DNA of 64,000 bases. It comes from Candidatus Sericytochromatia bacterium (lineage in GTDB: Bacteria; Cyanobacteriota; Sericytochromatia; UBA7694). Below, one piece after another: positions 15,065 through 24,500 of this stretch. Both the position numbers and the translations under genes were made by a program. The DNA lies in the NCBI GenBank assembly GCA_018780035.1, contig JADMKE010000004.1:62001-126000 (forward strand), written 5' to 3'. The notes below the pieces were generated by a model. The model ran no database searches. It had not been told where the DNA came from and saw nothing but the letters and a program-made list of their open reading frames with translations. Positions within the stretch are counted from its first letter, which is position 1. The number at the start of each line of letters is the position of its first letter.

Positions 15065-17562
15065 CGATCCACTTCTCCCAGTACAATATCCAGGCTGCCC
15101 AGAATGACGACCACGTCAGCCACCTGATGGCCCCGGCTCATCTTTTCGAGGGCCGTGAGGTTGATAAAGCTGCCTGAGCGAATATGATAGCGGTAGGGGT
15201 TGGCTTTGCCGTCGCTGACGACATAATAGCCCAATTGGCCTTTGGGGCTTTCAACAGCGGCATAGACCTGGCCTGCGGGCACGCGCATATTCCACTGCTT
15301 CTTGGAGATGATCTCCCCTTCGGGCAGCCCTTGGCGGGCCTGTTTGAGAATCTTGAGTGATTCATGCAATTCACCCAAACGCACCAGATAGCGCGAGTAG
15401 ACATCGCCTTTGGGCTGGGTGATCACGTTAAAGTCAAAGCGATCGTAGATCGAGTAGGGCTGATTGCGGCGCAGGTCGTAGTCCACGCCACTGGCCCGCA
15501 AGACGGGGCCGGAGCAGCTATAGGCAATCGCTTCTTCAGCTGAAAGTACGCCCAGGCCCTGGGTGCGTTCCATGACAATTTCATTGGTGGTCAAGAACCT
15601 ATCCAGCTCGTCGATCATACGTGGCAAACGCTCGTTGAGCAAATGGTCAAAGGGCTTGTAAAATTCGTCGGGCAAATCGTGGGCCACGCCGCCAAAACGC
15701 ATATAATTGCACATGATCCGCGCGCCACTGACCATTTCAAACAGATCGAGAATCAGCTCGCGCTCTTGGGCGGCATACAACATCGGCGTAAAAAAGGCTC
15801 CGAGGTCATTCAACAAAAAGCCCTGGGCCCAAAGATGGCTGGCAATGCGGGTCAACTCCGACATAATCACGCGGATATACTCAGCACGTTCGGGCACTTC
15901 CATGCCTGCCAGTTTTTCGACCGCCAAAACATAGCCGTGGTTATTGGCCATTGAGGTGATATAGTCGAGGCGATCGGTGTAAGGGATATTCATAATCCAG
16001 GAATTGCGCTCGCCGATCTTCTCATGGTTGCGGTGCAAATAGCCCATGATCGGGTAGAGACGCACCACCCGCTCGCCATCAAGCGCCAATTTCATGCGAA
16101 ACACGCCATGGGTACTCGGGTGCTGCGGGCCCATATTTACTTCAACCAGATCGGTCTGCAGGCCCCCTTCGGGGCTGATCGCAGCCAGAGCCGGATCGTC
16201 GTCTTGGTAGTCGAAAGTGTCGGGATCCCAGCTTTCGGGGTAACGCACATTGCGGCCCCAGATGTTTTTGTCTTCGGCAAAATTGTGGTGGCCTTCGCGC
16301 CAGCGCGAGCCAAAGATCTTGATCGGCTCTTCGTAATAGGGTTCGAGGTAATCTTTGCGCAGGGGAAAGCCTTCAAAACCGTCCCACATCAGAATGCGGC
16401 GCAGATTGGGGTGGCCCTCAAAGCGAATGCCCAGCATATCGTAAGCTTCGCGCTCCTGGAAGTCGGCTCCCGGCCAGAAGGGCGTCAAAGAGGGTACGCT
16501 GGGTTTTGCTTTGTCGGCCCGCACCACCAGGGTGATGGGGGCTTTCTCGGCTGAGGTGTGCCGCGGAGCGCTGAGGTTATAGACCACTTCGAAGCAATCG
16601 AGAAAGTCCACGGCGGTCAAATTGGCCAAATAGGTATAACCCTGTTCGCGCAGTTTAAAGACCACACTTTGGAGCTGATTGACTGGCACGAGCAGGGTGC
16701 TGGCAGTGGTGACTTTGACTTCTTGAAAGGCGTTGACGATCTCCTGCATGGCAGGGGTCACAGTGGGCGGGTCTACAGCTTTTTTCTTGCGGGCTGCGAG
16801 TTTCTTTTTCTTGTCGTCGGCTTCATCCGCTGCGGGGTCTGCCGGCGGTTCGGGGGGTTCGGGCTCATAAACGGGAAAAGCGGCGAAGTATTCAGGCAAA
16901 ATGGCGGGCGCGGGTTGGGTCTTGCCCTCGGCGATGGCCTGTTTGATCGCCGGGATTTGGCGCGGATCGACCAAATCGGGGCCGAGACGGGGAACAACCC
17001 GTTCATCGGTGCTGTTTTTGGTGTACCAACGCACATCGCGGTGGTGCTGTTTGTCGATTTTTTCTTGTAATTCAATTAAACCTGCAAACAGAGCCTGGGG
17101 CGTGGGCGGGCAGCCGGTGATATACACATCCACCGGGATAAATTCGTCAATGCCCGAAACCACGTTATAGCCCTCTTTAAACGGGCCTCCCCCGGTCGAA
17201 CAGGCGCCCATCGAGAGCACGTATTTGGGCTCGGGCATTTGGTTGTACAGGCGCACAATCATCGGGATCATGCGTTTGGTGACGGTGCCAGAGACAATCA
17301 TCAAATCGGCTTGGCGGGGCGAGGCTCTAAACAGCTCAGAGCCAAAGCGAGAGATATCGTAACGGGAGCTGGCGGCACAGATCATTTCGATCGCACAGCA
17401 GGCAAGGCCAAATTGCATCGGCCAAATCGAGGAGCGGCGGCCCCAATTGCTCAAAAAGTCGATCACTTTATCAACGGAAGTGATGGAAACGTGTTTGCGA
17501 ACCTCTGCCTCAAGGGCAGCAGCTTCGTCCTGGGGACCTTGTATGACGCGTAGTTCACTCAT
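15061..17562 (-). CDS. nuoBCD: NADH-quinone oxidoreductase fused subunits B/C/D
   Basis: One 833-aa chain holds three complex I peripheral-arm subunits. NuoB, residues about 25-190, carries the N2 ligands Cys55-Cys56 (GLACCAIEM), Cys121 (GACSTGG) and Cys151 (TGCPPTPQ). A charged linker (about 195-275, Pro/Glu/Lys-rich) leads to the 30-kDa subunit NuoC (about 280-420; [27 protein letters not shown]). The 49-kDa subunit NuoD follows to the end ([47 protein letters not shown]). NuoCD fusions are common and NuoBCD fusions are known in some bacteria, but they are much rarer. It is the first gene of the four-gene operon; subunits E, F, G and J-N are absent from the window. Confidence 0.95.
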   Translation of the reverse strand: MSELRVIQGPQDEAAALEAEVRKHVSITSVDKVIDFLSNWGRRSSIWPMQFGLACCAIEMICAASSRYDISRFGSELFRASPRQADLMIVSGTVTKRMIPMIVRLYNQMPEPKYVLSMGACSTGGGPFKEGYNVVSGIDEFIPVDVYITGCPPTPQALFAGLIELQEKIDKQHHRDVRWYTKNSTDERVVPRLGPDLVDPRQIPAIKQAIAEGKTQPAPAILPEYFAAFPVYEPEPPEPPADPAADEADDKKKKLAARKKKAVDPPTVTPAMQEIVNAFQEVKVTTASTLLVPVNQLQSVVFKLREQGYTYLANLTAVDFLDCFEVVYNLSAPRHTSAEKAPITLVVRADKAKPSVPSLTPFWPGADFQEREAYDMLGIRFEGHPNLRRILMWDGFEGFPLRKDYLEPYYEEPIKIFGSRWREGHHNFAEDKNIWGRNVRYPESWDPDTFDYQDDDPALAAISPEGGLQTDLVEVNMGPQHPSTHGVFRMKLALDGERVVRLYPIMGYLHRNHEKIGERNSWIMNIPYTDRLDYITSMANNHGYVLAVEKLAGMEVPERAEYIRVIMSELTRIASHLWAQGFLLNDLGAFFTPMLYAAQERELILDLFEMVSGARIMCNYMRFGGVAHDLPDEFYKPFDHLLNERLPRMIDELDRFLTTNEIVMERTQGLGVLSAEEAIAYSCSGPVLRASGVDYDLRRNQPYSIYDRFDFNVITQPKGDVYSRYLVRLGELHESLKILKQARQGLPEGEIISKKQWNMRVPAGQVYAAVESPKGQLGYYVVSDGKANPYRYHIRSGSFINLTALEKMSRGHQVADVVVILGSLDIVLGEVDR

Positions 17563-17682
17563 GCTTGATTACCGGTAGGTGGGCTGGGTTGTTTCTGCAG
17601 ATTGCTGTTAAGTGTAACATAAATGCGCTCCAGGTCATGAGGGGATAGCGCGCAGCCATTTTGGCTGTATAATGGCAACGGC

Positions 17683-18921
17683 CTAAATCAAACAGCTGTC
17701 ATTTTCCTCGTGGACGGTCGCGGCTTTCCAGCAGCTGTCGAGATGGGTTTCGACCAAGGCGATCAGATCGGTGTCCAACTTGTTTTTGAGTCCCATGTCT
17801 TTTAAGATCGCCAAAATTTTTTCAGGGGGCAACGGGCCTCGGTAGGGGCGGGTCTGGGCCAGGGCTTGAAAGACGTCAGCCACCGCCACAATTCGGGCTT
17901 CTTGTGAGAGGTGAACCTTTCTCAGCCGGTAGGGATACCCTTCTCCTGAGAGGGTCTCATGGTGAAACGCAGCCCATTCCGCCACTTTTTCCAGTCCATC
18001 GATTTGGCGCAGAATCTGGTAGCTCTCAAAGCTGTGACGCATCATTACGGCTTTTTCGGCTTCGTTCAGGGGGCCTGTTTTATCCAGAATGGCGTCGGGG
18101 ATATTGAGCTTGCCCAAATCGTGTAACAGACCCGCCACTTCGAGCAAATAACAGGTCTGTTTGTTGAGGCCCGCTAATTGGCCAAGGTGGTGGGCCAGAT
18201 TGCCCACTCCCAGCGAATGACTGGCAGTAAAGGGGCTTTTGGCATCGACAATACAGGCAAAGAGTTTGGCGACTTGCAAAAATTCATCGGGGCTCATCTC
18301 GCGGTTGAGGTGGTGTTGCGACATTTCGCGCAGGTAGAGATTTAAATGCCGCATCTCCAGCGTTAACCAGAAAAATTCGCTGCTGCTGGTGTCCAAAAAG
18401 GCCGTGAGCAAATGGGGAGAAAACATGGTTTCGCCATGGCCGCTCAGGGTCGTTTGAATTTCGTTGCGAGCGAGCAAAATATCTTGATCCTTGTGGTGGG
18501 AGGCCAGGGCATCTATGCGGTCGGTCAAAAAGATCAGATTGGCCATCAGCCGGGTGTCTTCTTCAAGGGGGCGTTCTTGCAGTCGATCCCAATGGGTGTG
18601 GTGATAGAGTACAATCTCCGCTAAATGTTTAAATGTCGGCTGTTCTTCGAGCATGCTATAGCCCCGAGTACAGTGATTGCCCGAGCCCCGCCAGTCGAGT
18701 TCTCCAACCAAATGGGCGTGTTCGCGGGTGGACGATACCCCGCAATCGTGTAGAAGTCCAGCGTGGTAAATCTTATCCAGATCCGCTTGCGGCCATTCCA
18801 TGTGACGGGCGCATTCGGTGGCCATAAAGGCCACCCGCTTGCAGTGTTGGTAATCATCGACCCCGACCAGATCCAGGGTGTCGGAGAGGGCATTTACAAT
18901 TTGGCGAAAATCTATATTCAT
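17683..18921 (-). CDS. HD-GYP domain protein with a second, N-terminal HD domain
   Basis: 412 aa, cytoplasmic. The C-terminal half is an HD-GYP phosphodiesterase, the family that hydrolyses cyclic di-GMP: LLHDLGKLNIPD (His267-Asp268), MRHSFESYQIL and HHETLSGEGYPY (residues 320-331, giving the GYP signature, with SGE in place of the usual DGx). The N-terminal half is another HD domain (HAGLLHDCG, His58-Asp59; VLYHHTHWD), more diverged and lacking GYP, so possibly regulatory. No receiver or sensor domain is attached. It stands alone, 120 bases upstream of the nuo operon promoter region in minus-strand terms, and may set c-di-GMP levels for motility or surface behaviour. Confidence 0.9.
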   Translation of the reverse strand: MNIDFRQIVNALSDTLDLVGVDDYQHCKRVAFMATECARHMEWPQADLDKIYHAGLLHDCGVSSTREHAHLVGELDWRGSGNHCTRGYSMLEEQPTFKHLAEIVLYHHTHWDRLQERPLEEDTRLMANLIFLTDRIDALASHHKDQDILLARNEIQTTLSGHGETMFSPHLLTAFLDTSSSEFFWLTLEMRHLNLYLREMSQHHLNREMSPDEFLQVAKLFACIVDAKSPFTASHSLGVGNLAHHLGQLAGLNKQTCYLLEVAGLLHDLGKLNIPDAILDKTGPLNEAEKAVMMRHSFESYQILRQIDGLEKVAEWAAFHHETLSGEGYPYRLRKVHLSQEARIVAVADVFQALAQTRPYRGPLPPEKILAILKDMGLKNKLDTDLIALVETHLDSCWKAATVHEENDSCLI

Positions 18922-19119
18922 CAGCAGCTATCTCAATCCTGTCAGATGCCCGGTATTTTTTAAAAGAGGCGTATTGATGTGATTCGGAAGGGATTTGTAA
19001 TTGTCTCACATTATAAACGGAAAAGAACCTTCCACACAGATTTTTTTTTAGGTGTTTTGGCTGGGTGAACACTGGGAATAAATGGGTTATCCTTGCGAAA
19101 AAGGACTGTTTACTTCAAG

Positions 19120-19623
19120 ATGTGCGGAAAAAAAATACTTGTTTTGAGTTTGGTTTGCCTATTTGGATGGTGGTTGGTTTTTGAATCACCTGTCTGTAGC
19201 TGTCAATATATGAGCCCTGCTTCTTCGACCAAATCCAATATGCACACCCTACAAACCACTTTGGAAACCTATGGGGTGGATTGGGGCGGGATGTATCCCG
19301 CTTCGCTCTCTGAACTCTATCAAGCAGCGACAAGAGCTTCCAATCCCTATTGGAAAGACGCGAACCGGCCCGCTTCTCAAGCTGATAAACAAGCGACTGC
19401 GTTTGTCGATTTTGAGGCGCGGACCCAAGCCGAAGAAGTCAGACGCCGAGACCGGTACACCGAATGGTTGGGTATTCGCTTTTATACCTATGCCAAGGCC
19501 CGCTCTCGGTTCTTGGTTTTGTACCAGTCAGAATCTCCAACTCGTTATTTTATTTATGGCTTAGATGGCGAGGGTCAGTTTCTCAAAGACAGAGGTGAGA
19601 TCTTCGTGCTGTCAAATGGTTAG
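19120..19623 (+). CDS. Pseudopilin-like exported protein
   Basis: 167 aa from the ATG at 19120. A hydrophobic N-terminus (ILVLSLVCLFGWWLVF) is followed by SSTKSNMHTLQTTLETYGVDWGGMYPASLSEL. The helix N-M-H-T-L-Q-x-x-L-E-T-Y plus the V-D-W-G-G-x-Y-P turn resembles the start of the soluble domain of GspG-like type II secretion or type IV pilin proteins. However, the prepilin peptidase site (G followed by FTLIE) is absent, so it is either a diverged pseudopilin anchored by an uncleaved signal or a secreted relative. The ending TRYFIYGLDGEGQFLKDRGE resembles the calcium/loop region of such proteins. A TTG at 19093 is another possible start. It is coupled to the next gene by a one-base overlap. Confidence 0.65.
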   Translation: MCGKKILVLSLVCLFGWWLVFESPVCSCQYMSPASSTKSNMHTLQTTLETYGVDWGGMYPASLSELYQAATRASNPYWKDANRPASQADKQATAFVDFEARTQAEEVRRRDRYTEWLGIRFYTYAKARSRFLVLYQSESPTRYFIYGLDGEGQFLKDRGEIFVLSNG

Positions 19624-20108
19624 TGAAATTGATAAATTTAAAACAGCTTAAAACTTGGGGCAGATCTCTTTTGGCTTTGGGCTTTTTCAATGCTTTTGTG
19701 ACCTTGTTCTTTTTGACCTGTGTCTTTGCCTGGGTTTGGATGGATATTTTTTACGGTTTTCTCATTTGGTCTTCATGTGATTTTCCTCGCCCATTCTTGA
19801 GCATAGAAGATGTTTTTCCCCACCGGATGAATGGGCAAAATTTGCGGGTTATTTTCGCTTTTTGGCTGGTTTTGTCTTTGTTCGAAAGCGCTGTCGCTTG
19901 GCTTTGGTTGCGCCTTTCGCTTTTGCGTTTGGCTCAGAGCCTGGGTCAGATCTTTTTTAAAAATACGGTGGCTTTGCTGGTTTTAATGGGGTTTTTGGCC
20001 CAGCCGAATTATCGGGGGATCTATTTCTTGTTGGCCTTTTTCTTGGGTATTCACCACTGTGATCAGTATCAAAAAACGGCCAAGCAGAGGCAGCTTCAAA
20101 ACGCCTGA
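19623..20108 (+). CDS. Hypothetical four-helix membrane protein
   Basis: 161 aa starting at a GTG that overlaps the previous stop by one base (TAGTG), so translation is probably coupled. Four hydrophobic segments are evident, near residues 15-42, 73-95, 98-112 and 115-140, with basic residues at both ends. I recognise no family. Its TGA stop (20106-20108) is exactly where the left 174-bp direct repeat begins. The same TGA at the right repeat ends an unrelated small frame, so this C-terminus is likely the original genomic one. Confidence 0.6.
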   Translation: MKLINLKQLKTWGRSLLALGFFNAFVTLFFLTCVFAWVWMDIFYGFLIWSSCDFPRPFLSIEDVFPHRMNGQNLRVIFAFWLVLSLFESAVAWLWLRLSLLRLAQSLGQIFFKNTVALLVLMGFLAQPNYRGIYFLLAFFLGIHHCDQYQKTAKQRQLQNA

Positions 20109-20279
20109 TACCCGCCTCATCCATTTGCCGCTCTTCGGAAAAAGGCCAAAATCTGCTACCATGTGGAAATGCCTTTCTAAAAAATCACACGGGCAGAAAC
20201 ACAAGGAGCAGGCATGAGTTCAAACCTGGGAATGGCCACCGGCGAACTGCAGCAAATGCATGTCGAAGGGGGCGGAGAG
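20106..20279. repeat. Left copy of 174-bp perfect direct repeat
   Basis: Bases 20106-20279 are identical to 27493-27666 at every position I compared, an offset of 7,387. The unit holds the TGA of the upstream gene, an intergenic promoter region (TTCGGA, 17 bases, then TACCAT preceded by TG), the ribosome binding site AAGGAG, and the first 22 codons of the oligopeptide permease gene. Identity stops one base after GGAGAG. Confidence 0.97.
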
Positions 20280-20330
20280 TCTATTACCACCTCTGCGCAG
20301 ACTCTCCGGGTGGCAATTGCAAAGCCCTGA
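20214..20330 (+). pseudogene. Truncated 5' copy of the oligopeptide permease gene
   Basis: The left repeat carries the ATG and first 22 codons (MSSNLGMATGELQQMHVEGG...) of the permease gene at 27601. After the repeat ends at 20279 the frame runs into the antisense of the NHL gene and stops at 20328-20330, giving a 38-codon remnant. Promoter and ribosome binding site are intact, so it may be transcribed convergently into the NHL lipoprotein gene. Confidence 0.85.
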
Positions 20331-21564
20331 TTCCATTTTTGTCAAAGACGTAGAGGGTGTGGCAGGGTCCCAAAACCAAATGGCGCGGAGTATCCAATTG
20401 CCCCTCTTTGAACGCGCCATTGGCTGACCCAGGCTGGCCATTGCCAGCCAAAGTGGTCACATTGCCTTCGGGGTCTATTTTGCGAATGGCATGGTTTTGG
20501 GTGTCTGAAACATAGAGGGTGCCATCTTTGGCTGCAACGAGATAACCCGGATTGTGAAACTGCGCTTCTGCGCCCTTGCCATCTTTAAACCCCCGTGTTT
20601 TGCTTCCAGCCAAAAGCTCCCGTTTGCCGTCTTTAATCCGGTAGATCTCTCCTGCCATATATTTGTCCCGGCCCATGGCTTTCACTTCTTTACCAGTGGT
20701 AGCGTCATAATAACCAACAGATGTATTAAGGTTGCTGACTGGGTGAATAATTTTGCCCTGTTTAATCAACTCGCCAATATCAAACGGGTTGACTTCTTCT
20801 GCCGAATTGGGCGGAAAATCTGAAGAGATTTGTATCGTGAAGAAAGAACCATTGGCTGAAGCTGTAACATTTTCTTCAAATTCAATTTCGGTACTGTTGG
20901 GATCACGGGGCAGGCATCTCTGGGGATCAGCATAAACGGTCTCCCATTTTGAGCCCCAACTGTGATAAATAAAGACCTTACACAGGCCAAAAAAAATCAA
21001 CTCGTTGGGTTTAACTGCTTGAATATTGTGAGTAATCCCAGCAATGTCCTCTATTTTGGGGTACTCAAAAAGAGATATGGGGTGAAAAAAGAGCCCCAGA
21101 TCCATTTCTGCCAGCTTTGCATTTTGCCCTTTTTCGCCTCGCTCTGTATATAACATGTCTTTATAAACAGCAATGCGACCAGAGTGATAGTATATTATGG
21201 GTGGACTATATGTTCTGCCAATAGATACCTCGATTCCACCACCAGAAGGTGAAATCCCATCGGGTCCCACAATAAGATAAGATTTAACCCCGTTGCGATC
21301 CATCTTGGTAATAAAGTTATCGCGATAGGGTGGATCTGGAGGGCGTTTCGCTGAATCCTTCTTTAGTGGCGTTGCTGCAAAGTAGAAGTCTCCGTTTGCA
21401 TGGATATCCACATTGCTAAATTCAAAATCGGGTTTCCAACTCAATGTCATTATTCGGTTTTGGTTGCTTGGATTGCTGCAACTGGGCAGGGGGGCCAGTT
21501 GCACACAAGCATTTAAGCCCAAACAAAGAAAAACACCTAGAGAGGCCCATAATTTTGCTTTCAT
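20284..21564 (-). CDS. NHL-repeat lipoprotein, last gene of the inserted operon
   Basis: 426 aa from the ATG at 21564, which overlaps the protease stop as TGATG. Starts MKAKLWASLGVFLCLGLNAC, a lipoprotein signal with lipobox GLNAC. The middle part (about 30-290) has beta-rich sequence with no motif I can name; the last 110 residues carry NHL blades: LLAGSKTRGFKDGKGAEAQF, LYVSDTQNHAIRKIDPEGNV, TTLAGNGQPGSANG. It is a paralogue of the lipoprotein at 10734-12059. Its stop lies only five bases from the left 174-bp repeat, so the insert boundary falls right at the 3' end. It is probably displayed on the outer membrane with the co-encoded protease. Confidence 0.85.
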   Translation of the reverse strand: MKAKLWASLGVFLCLGLNACVQLAPLPSCSNPSNQNRIMTLSWKPDFEFSNVDIHANGDFYFAATPLKKDSAKRPPDPPYRDNFITKMDRNGVKSYLIVGPDGISPSGGGIEVSIGRTYSPPIIYYHSGRIAVYKDMLYTERGEKGQNAKLAEMDLGLFFHPISLFEYPKIEDIAGITHNIQAVKPNELIFFGLCKVFIYHSWGSKWETVYADPQRCLPRDPNSTEIEFEENVTASANGSFFTIQISSDFPPNSAEEVNPFDIGELIKQGKIIHPVSNLNTSVGYYDATTGKEVKAMGRDKYMAGEIYRIKDGKRELLAGSKTRGFKDGKGAEAQFHNPGYLVAAKDGTLYVSDTQNHAIRKIDPEGNVTTLAGNGQPGSANGAFKEGQLDTPRHLVLGPCHTLYVFDKNGIRALQLPPGESAQRW

Positions 21565-24500
21565 CAGTATTGACACATATCTATAGTAAACTTGCCTACC
21601 ACGGCAGGCCGTGGTAGATCAAAATTTTGAGCCAAGAAAGTAAACTTAAGGGTATTGCCCCCCGTTCCAAAATAAGCGGGGTTAATATTCAGGGTTTTAG
21701 CTCCTGACTGAGATTCAATTTGGGAGACATTGCCAATATCTCTTCCCGCCACAGCTGCCGTTGCAAACTGACTGGCTTGAACTTGGGCTGTTGCAGAGCG
21801 CACATACCAACCCAAAGGCAATGCAAAGTCTTTGAAAATAACATAGCTACATTGCACACATTGACCCGCACTCACCCAGATTGGGAAGGCTCCTGGAATT
21901 GCTACACCAAAAACAGGATCCGTCACTATATATGTTCCACCATTTTGCCATTGCCAACTTGTATCTGTCACGATTGTTTGAGTCATGCAATTGCTGGTGG
22001 GCAAAGGCGTGGGAGTAGGCGACAGCGTTATTACATTCAGAGGTGTTGAAAAAGTACTGGAGCCTCTGCTATTTAAAGCGACTACCTGTACAGTATAATT
22101 TGTGTTCGGGCTCAAAACCGTAGGTGAGGTGGGAAAATACTGGACAATGGCCTCAGGTGTTGTGACATTCATTATCTGAATACTATTGACATACACATTA
22201 TAGCTTGTTGCCAGTGGGGAGGGAGTCCAATCCACTTTAAAGCTATTGGTGGCAATATTGCGGGCGGCCAAACCTGTCGGTGGCAAAGGCACTAAAAATT
22301 CTTGTAATTGGTGCACATGCAAGGTATTTCCAGACAAGTGCCCGTCTATTTTGACCTGGCTATTTACTACAGTGGAAATAGATTTGAAACTTCGAGTTGG
22401 ACTGGAGATATCACCGACCTGTAAATTATATTGGTTGTTTAGTAGGTTAACACTACTGAGCTGCCCCCATTGCAAAAGATAGCGTGCAGAGGGTGTTGTA
22501 TCGGGTTCTAATTGGTAATTATCACCAGCCTGACGTAAAAATCCGTAAAAAGATTTCATATGACCATCACCCGTAAAATTATCGTTATACACTTTAGAGA
22601 GCGCTCTTTCAGCATCCACCATATTAATGGTTAATGTTCGCGGTCCTAAAGGCAAACCATTTTTGTCCAACATAAACAGATCTGTATATGTTTTGTTTAG
22701 TGCGGTATTGGACAGAGCCAAAGATGCTTCCACAAAGGAAATATTATCTTTCATTCCTTTCATTAAAGCCACAATACCTGCAATAATCGGGGCTGACATG
22801 CTTGTTCCATCAACCTGTTGAGTGCTAGGAAGCAAAACAGAGTTTCCACTCAAAATTGGTACAGTAGCAGAAGGAGGTGTTCCAATTGGGAATGCGGTTG
22901 AACCAGGGACAGGGGCAAGTTGTACGAAAGGTACACTCATCGCTCCAATCTCTCTACCAGGCGCATAAATATTAATCGGTTTAATGGCTGGCCCTGGGCC
23001 AGAATCCAAAGTCCAATTGCTAAAATCTGAGCGAATTAAAATATTGGGGTTGGGGACAGCGGGTAAAGAAGGAGGGTTGAGTCTCACTGGAGGAACAGGG
23101 CTAGGAGGTGGAAGCGGGCTTGCAGGAACCTCTAAAGCACCCACAATCAAAGCAGGCTGATTCAAAGTATACCAATTTAATTTTGAATCTTGGGAGTTAT
23201 TGCCTGCTGAAAGAACGATGATAACACCTTTGCCGGCAAGATCAGTCAAAACCTTGTGAAGTCGAGCATAAGCGCCGTCACCAAATCTTCCTGCCAGAAT
23301 TTTTTCAATACCAGCAATTTCGGCTGGTAAAACTGGTTTAGTAATTGACGTACCTATACTCATATTAATCACATCAATCTCATTGAGAGCCGGATGGTCG
23401 CGAATGACCTTAAAGGCATCGATTATTTCTGAAGCTTTAATAGTTTGCCCATCGCCAACTTTAATTGGGACAATCTCGGCATAAGGAGCAACGCCTGCAT
23501 AACCACTTAAGTTATTTATCCCGCCAGCTAAAATTGAAATAACTACTGTTCCATGGCCTTGAGGGACATTGATTACGGTTGGGAAAGGCCCTTTTCCAGG
23601 AATGGTTGGCTGGCCAGGAATGATCACATCGGATATTGGTGCGTAAAAGGTGTCATACCAATTTTGAAAGGAGGAAATTGTACAAGGGCGAGTACTTCCC
23701 GTACAATTAACATTTAATGTATCTTCATCGATTAATCTTGGAGAACTAGAATTGAAAAACCGAATTGGTTGGTTGGGAACGGGTATCTTAGTGCACCCGA
23801 ACCAACAATTAAAAGGTTCTGTTGGCCCTACAACACCGTCTATACCTACAAACTCAAAATTTTGTTGATCAATAAAGCCCAAATTACCTTTGATTCTTCC
23901 TGCCAGTTCTTCTCTATTGGTGGCTAATTGCTCTAAACCAGCAAATCCACCATCAATAACAGCCACCTGTACAGGTTTATTGAGGGTGCGGTTATACCCC
24001 ATATTAAAAGCCCAAGCTTGATTCACTTTGGTTGAGTGTTCATTGAGCCACCAAAAGTTTTGAACATCATGAGGATATGCGCTGGCAGTTGGGCCTGGGT
24101 AGGGTGGTAAAGAAATGCTTGTAGACGAGAGACTTAGCGGTGCTTCCTCACTGCTAAAATTACTTTCTGTTTTTGCAAAAGTGTTAAAATCCACGCCTTT
24201 GACCAAATTGCTGGCCAATAAATCGACCATCAAAGCGAATGTTCTGGCAGATTCAAGGTTTCCGAATGAAGCCGATCGAATCATGAGCTGAGGATCTGCT
24301 ATTTCAGTATTAAGCAATTGAAGATTGTGCTGTAAATTCGCAAGATCCACAGCTTTTAAATTAACTTTGAGCAAATAAAACCCATCAGCCTCATCAATGG
24401 GAACTACACTGCCTACATACCGGCTTCGGATTGTGTCTACATTTGCAGCAACAGGGGCTTGAACGTGAATCATCAGCTCTCCAATGGCCGCGTCTGGCAA

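Noticed and set aside
17654..17673. AGCCATTTTGGCT hairpin and TATAAT near the end of the HD-GYP gene
   Set aside because: No T run follows the hairpin on the minus strand, and the TATAAT would drive only antisense RNA into the HD-GYP gene. Not enough to call.
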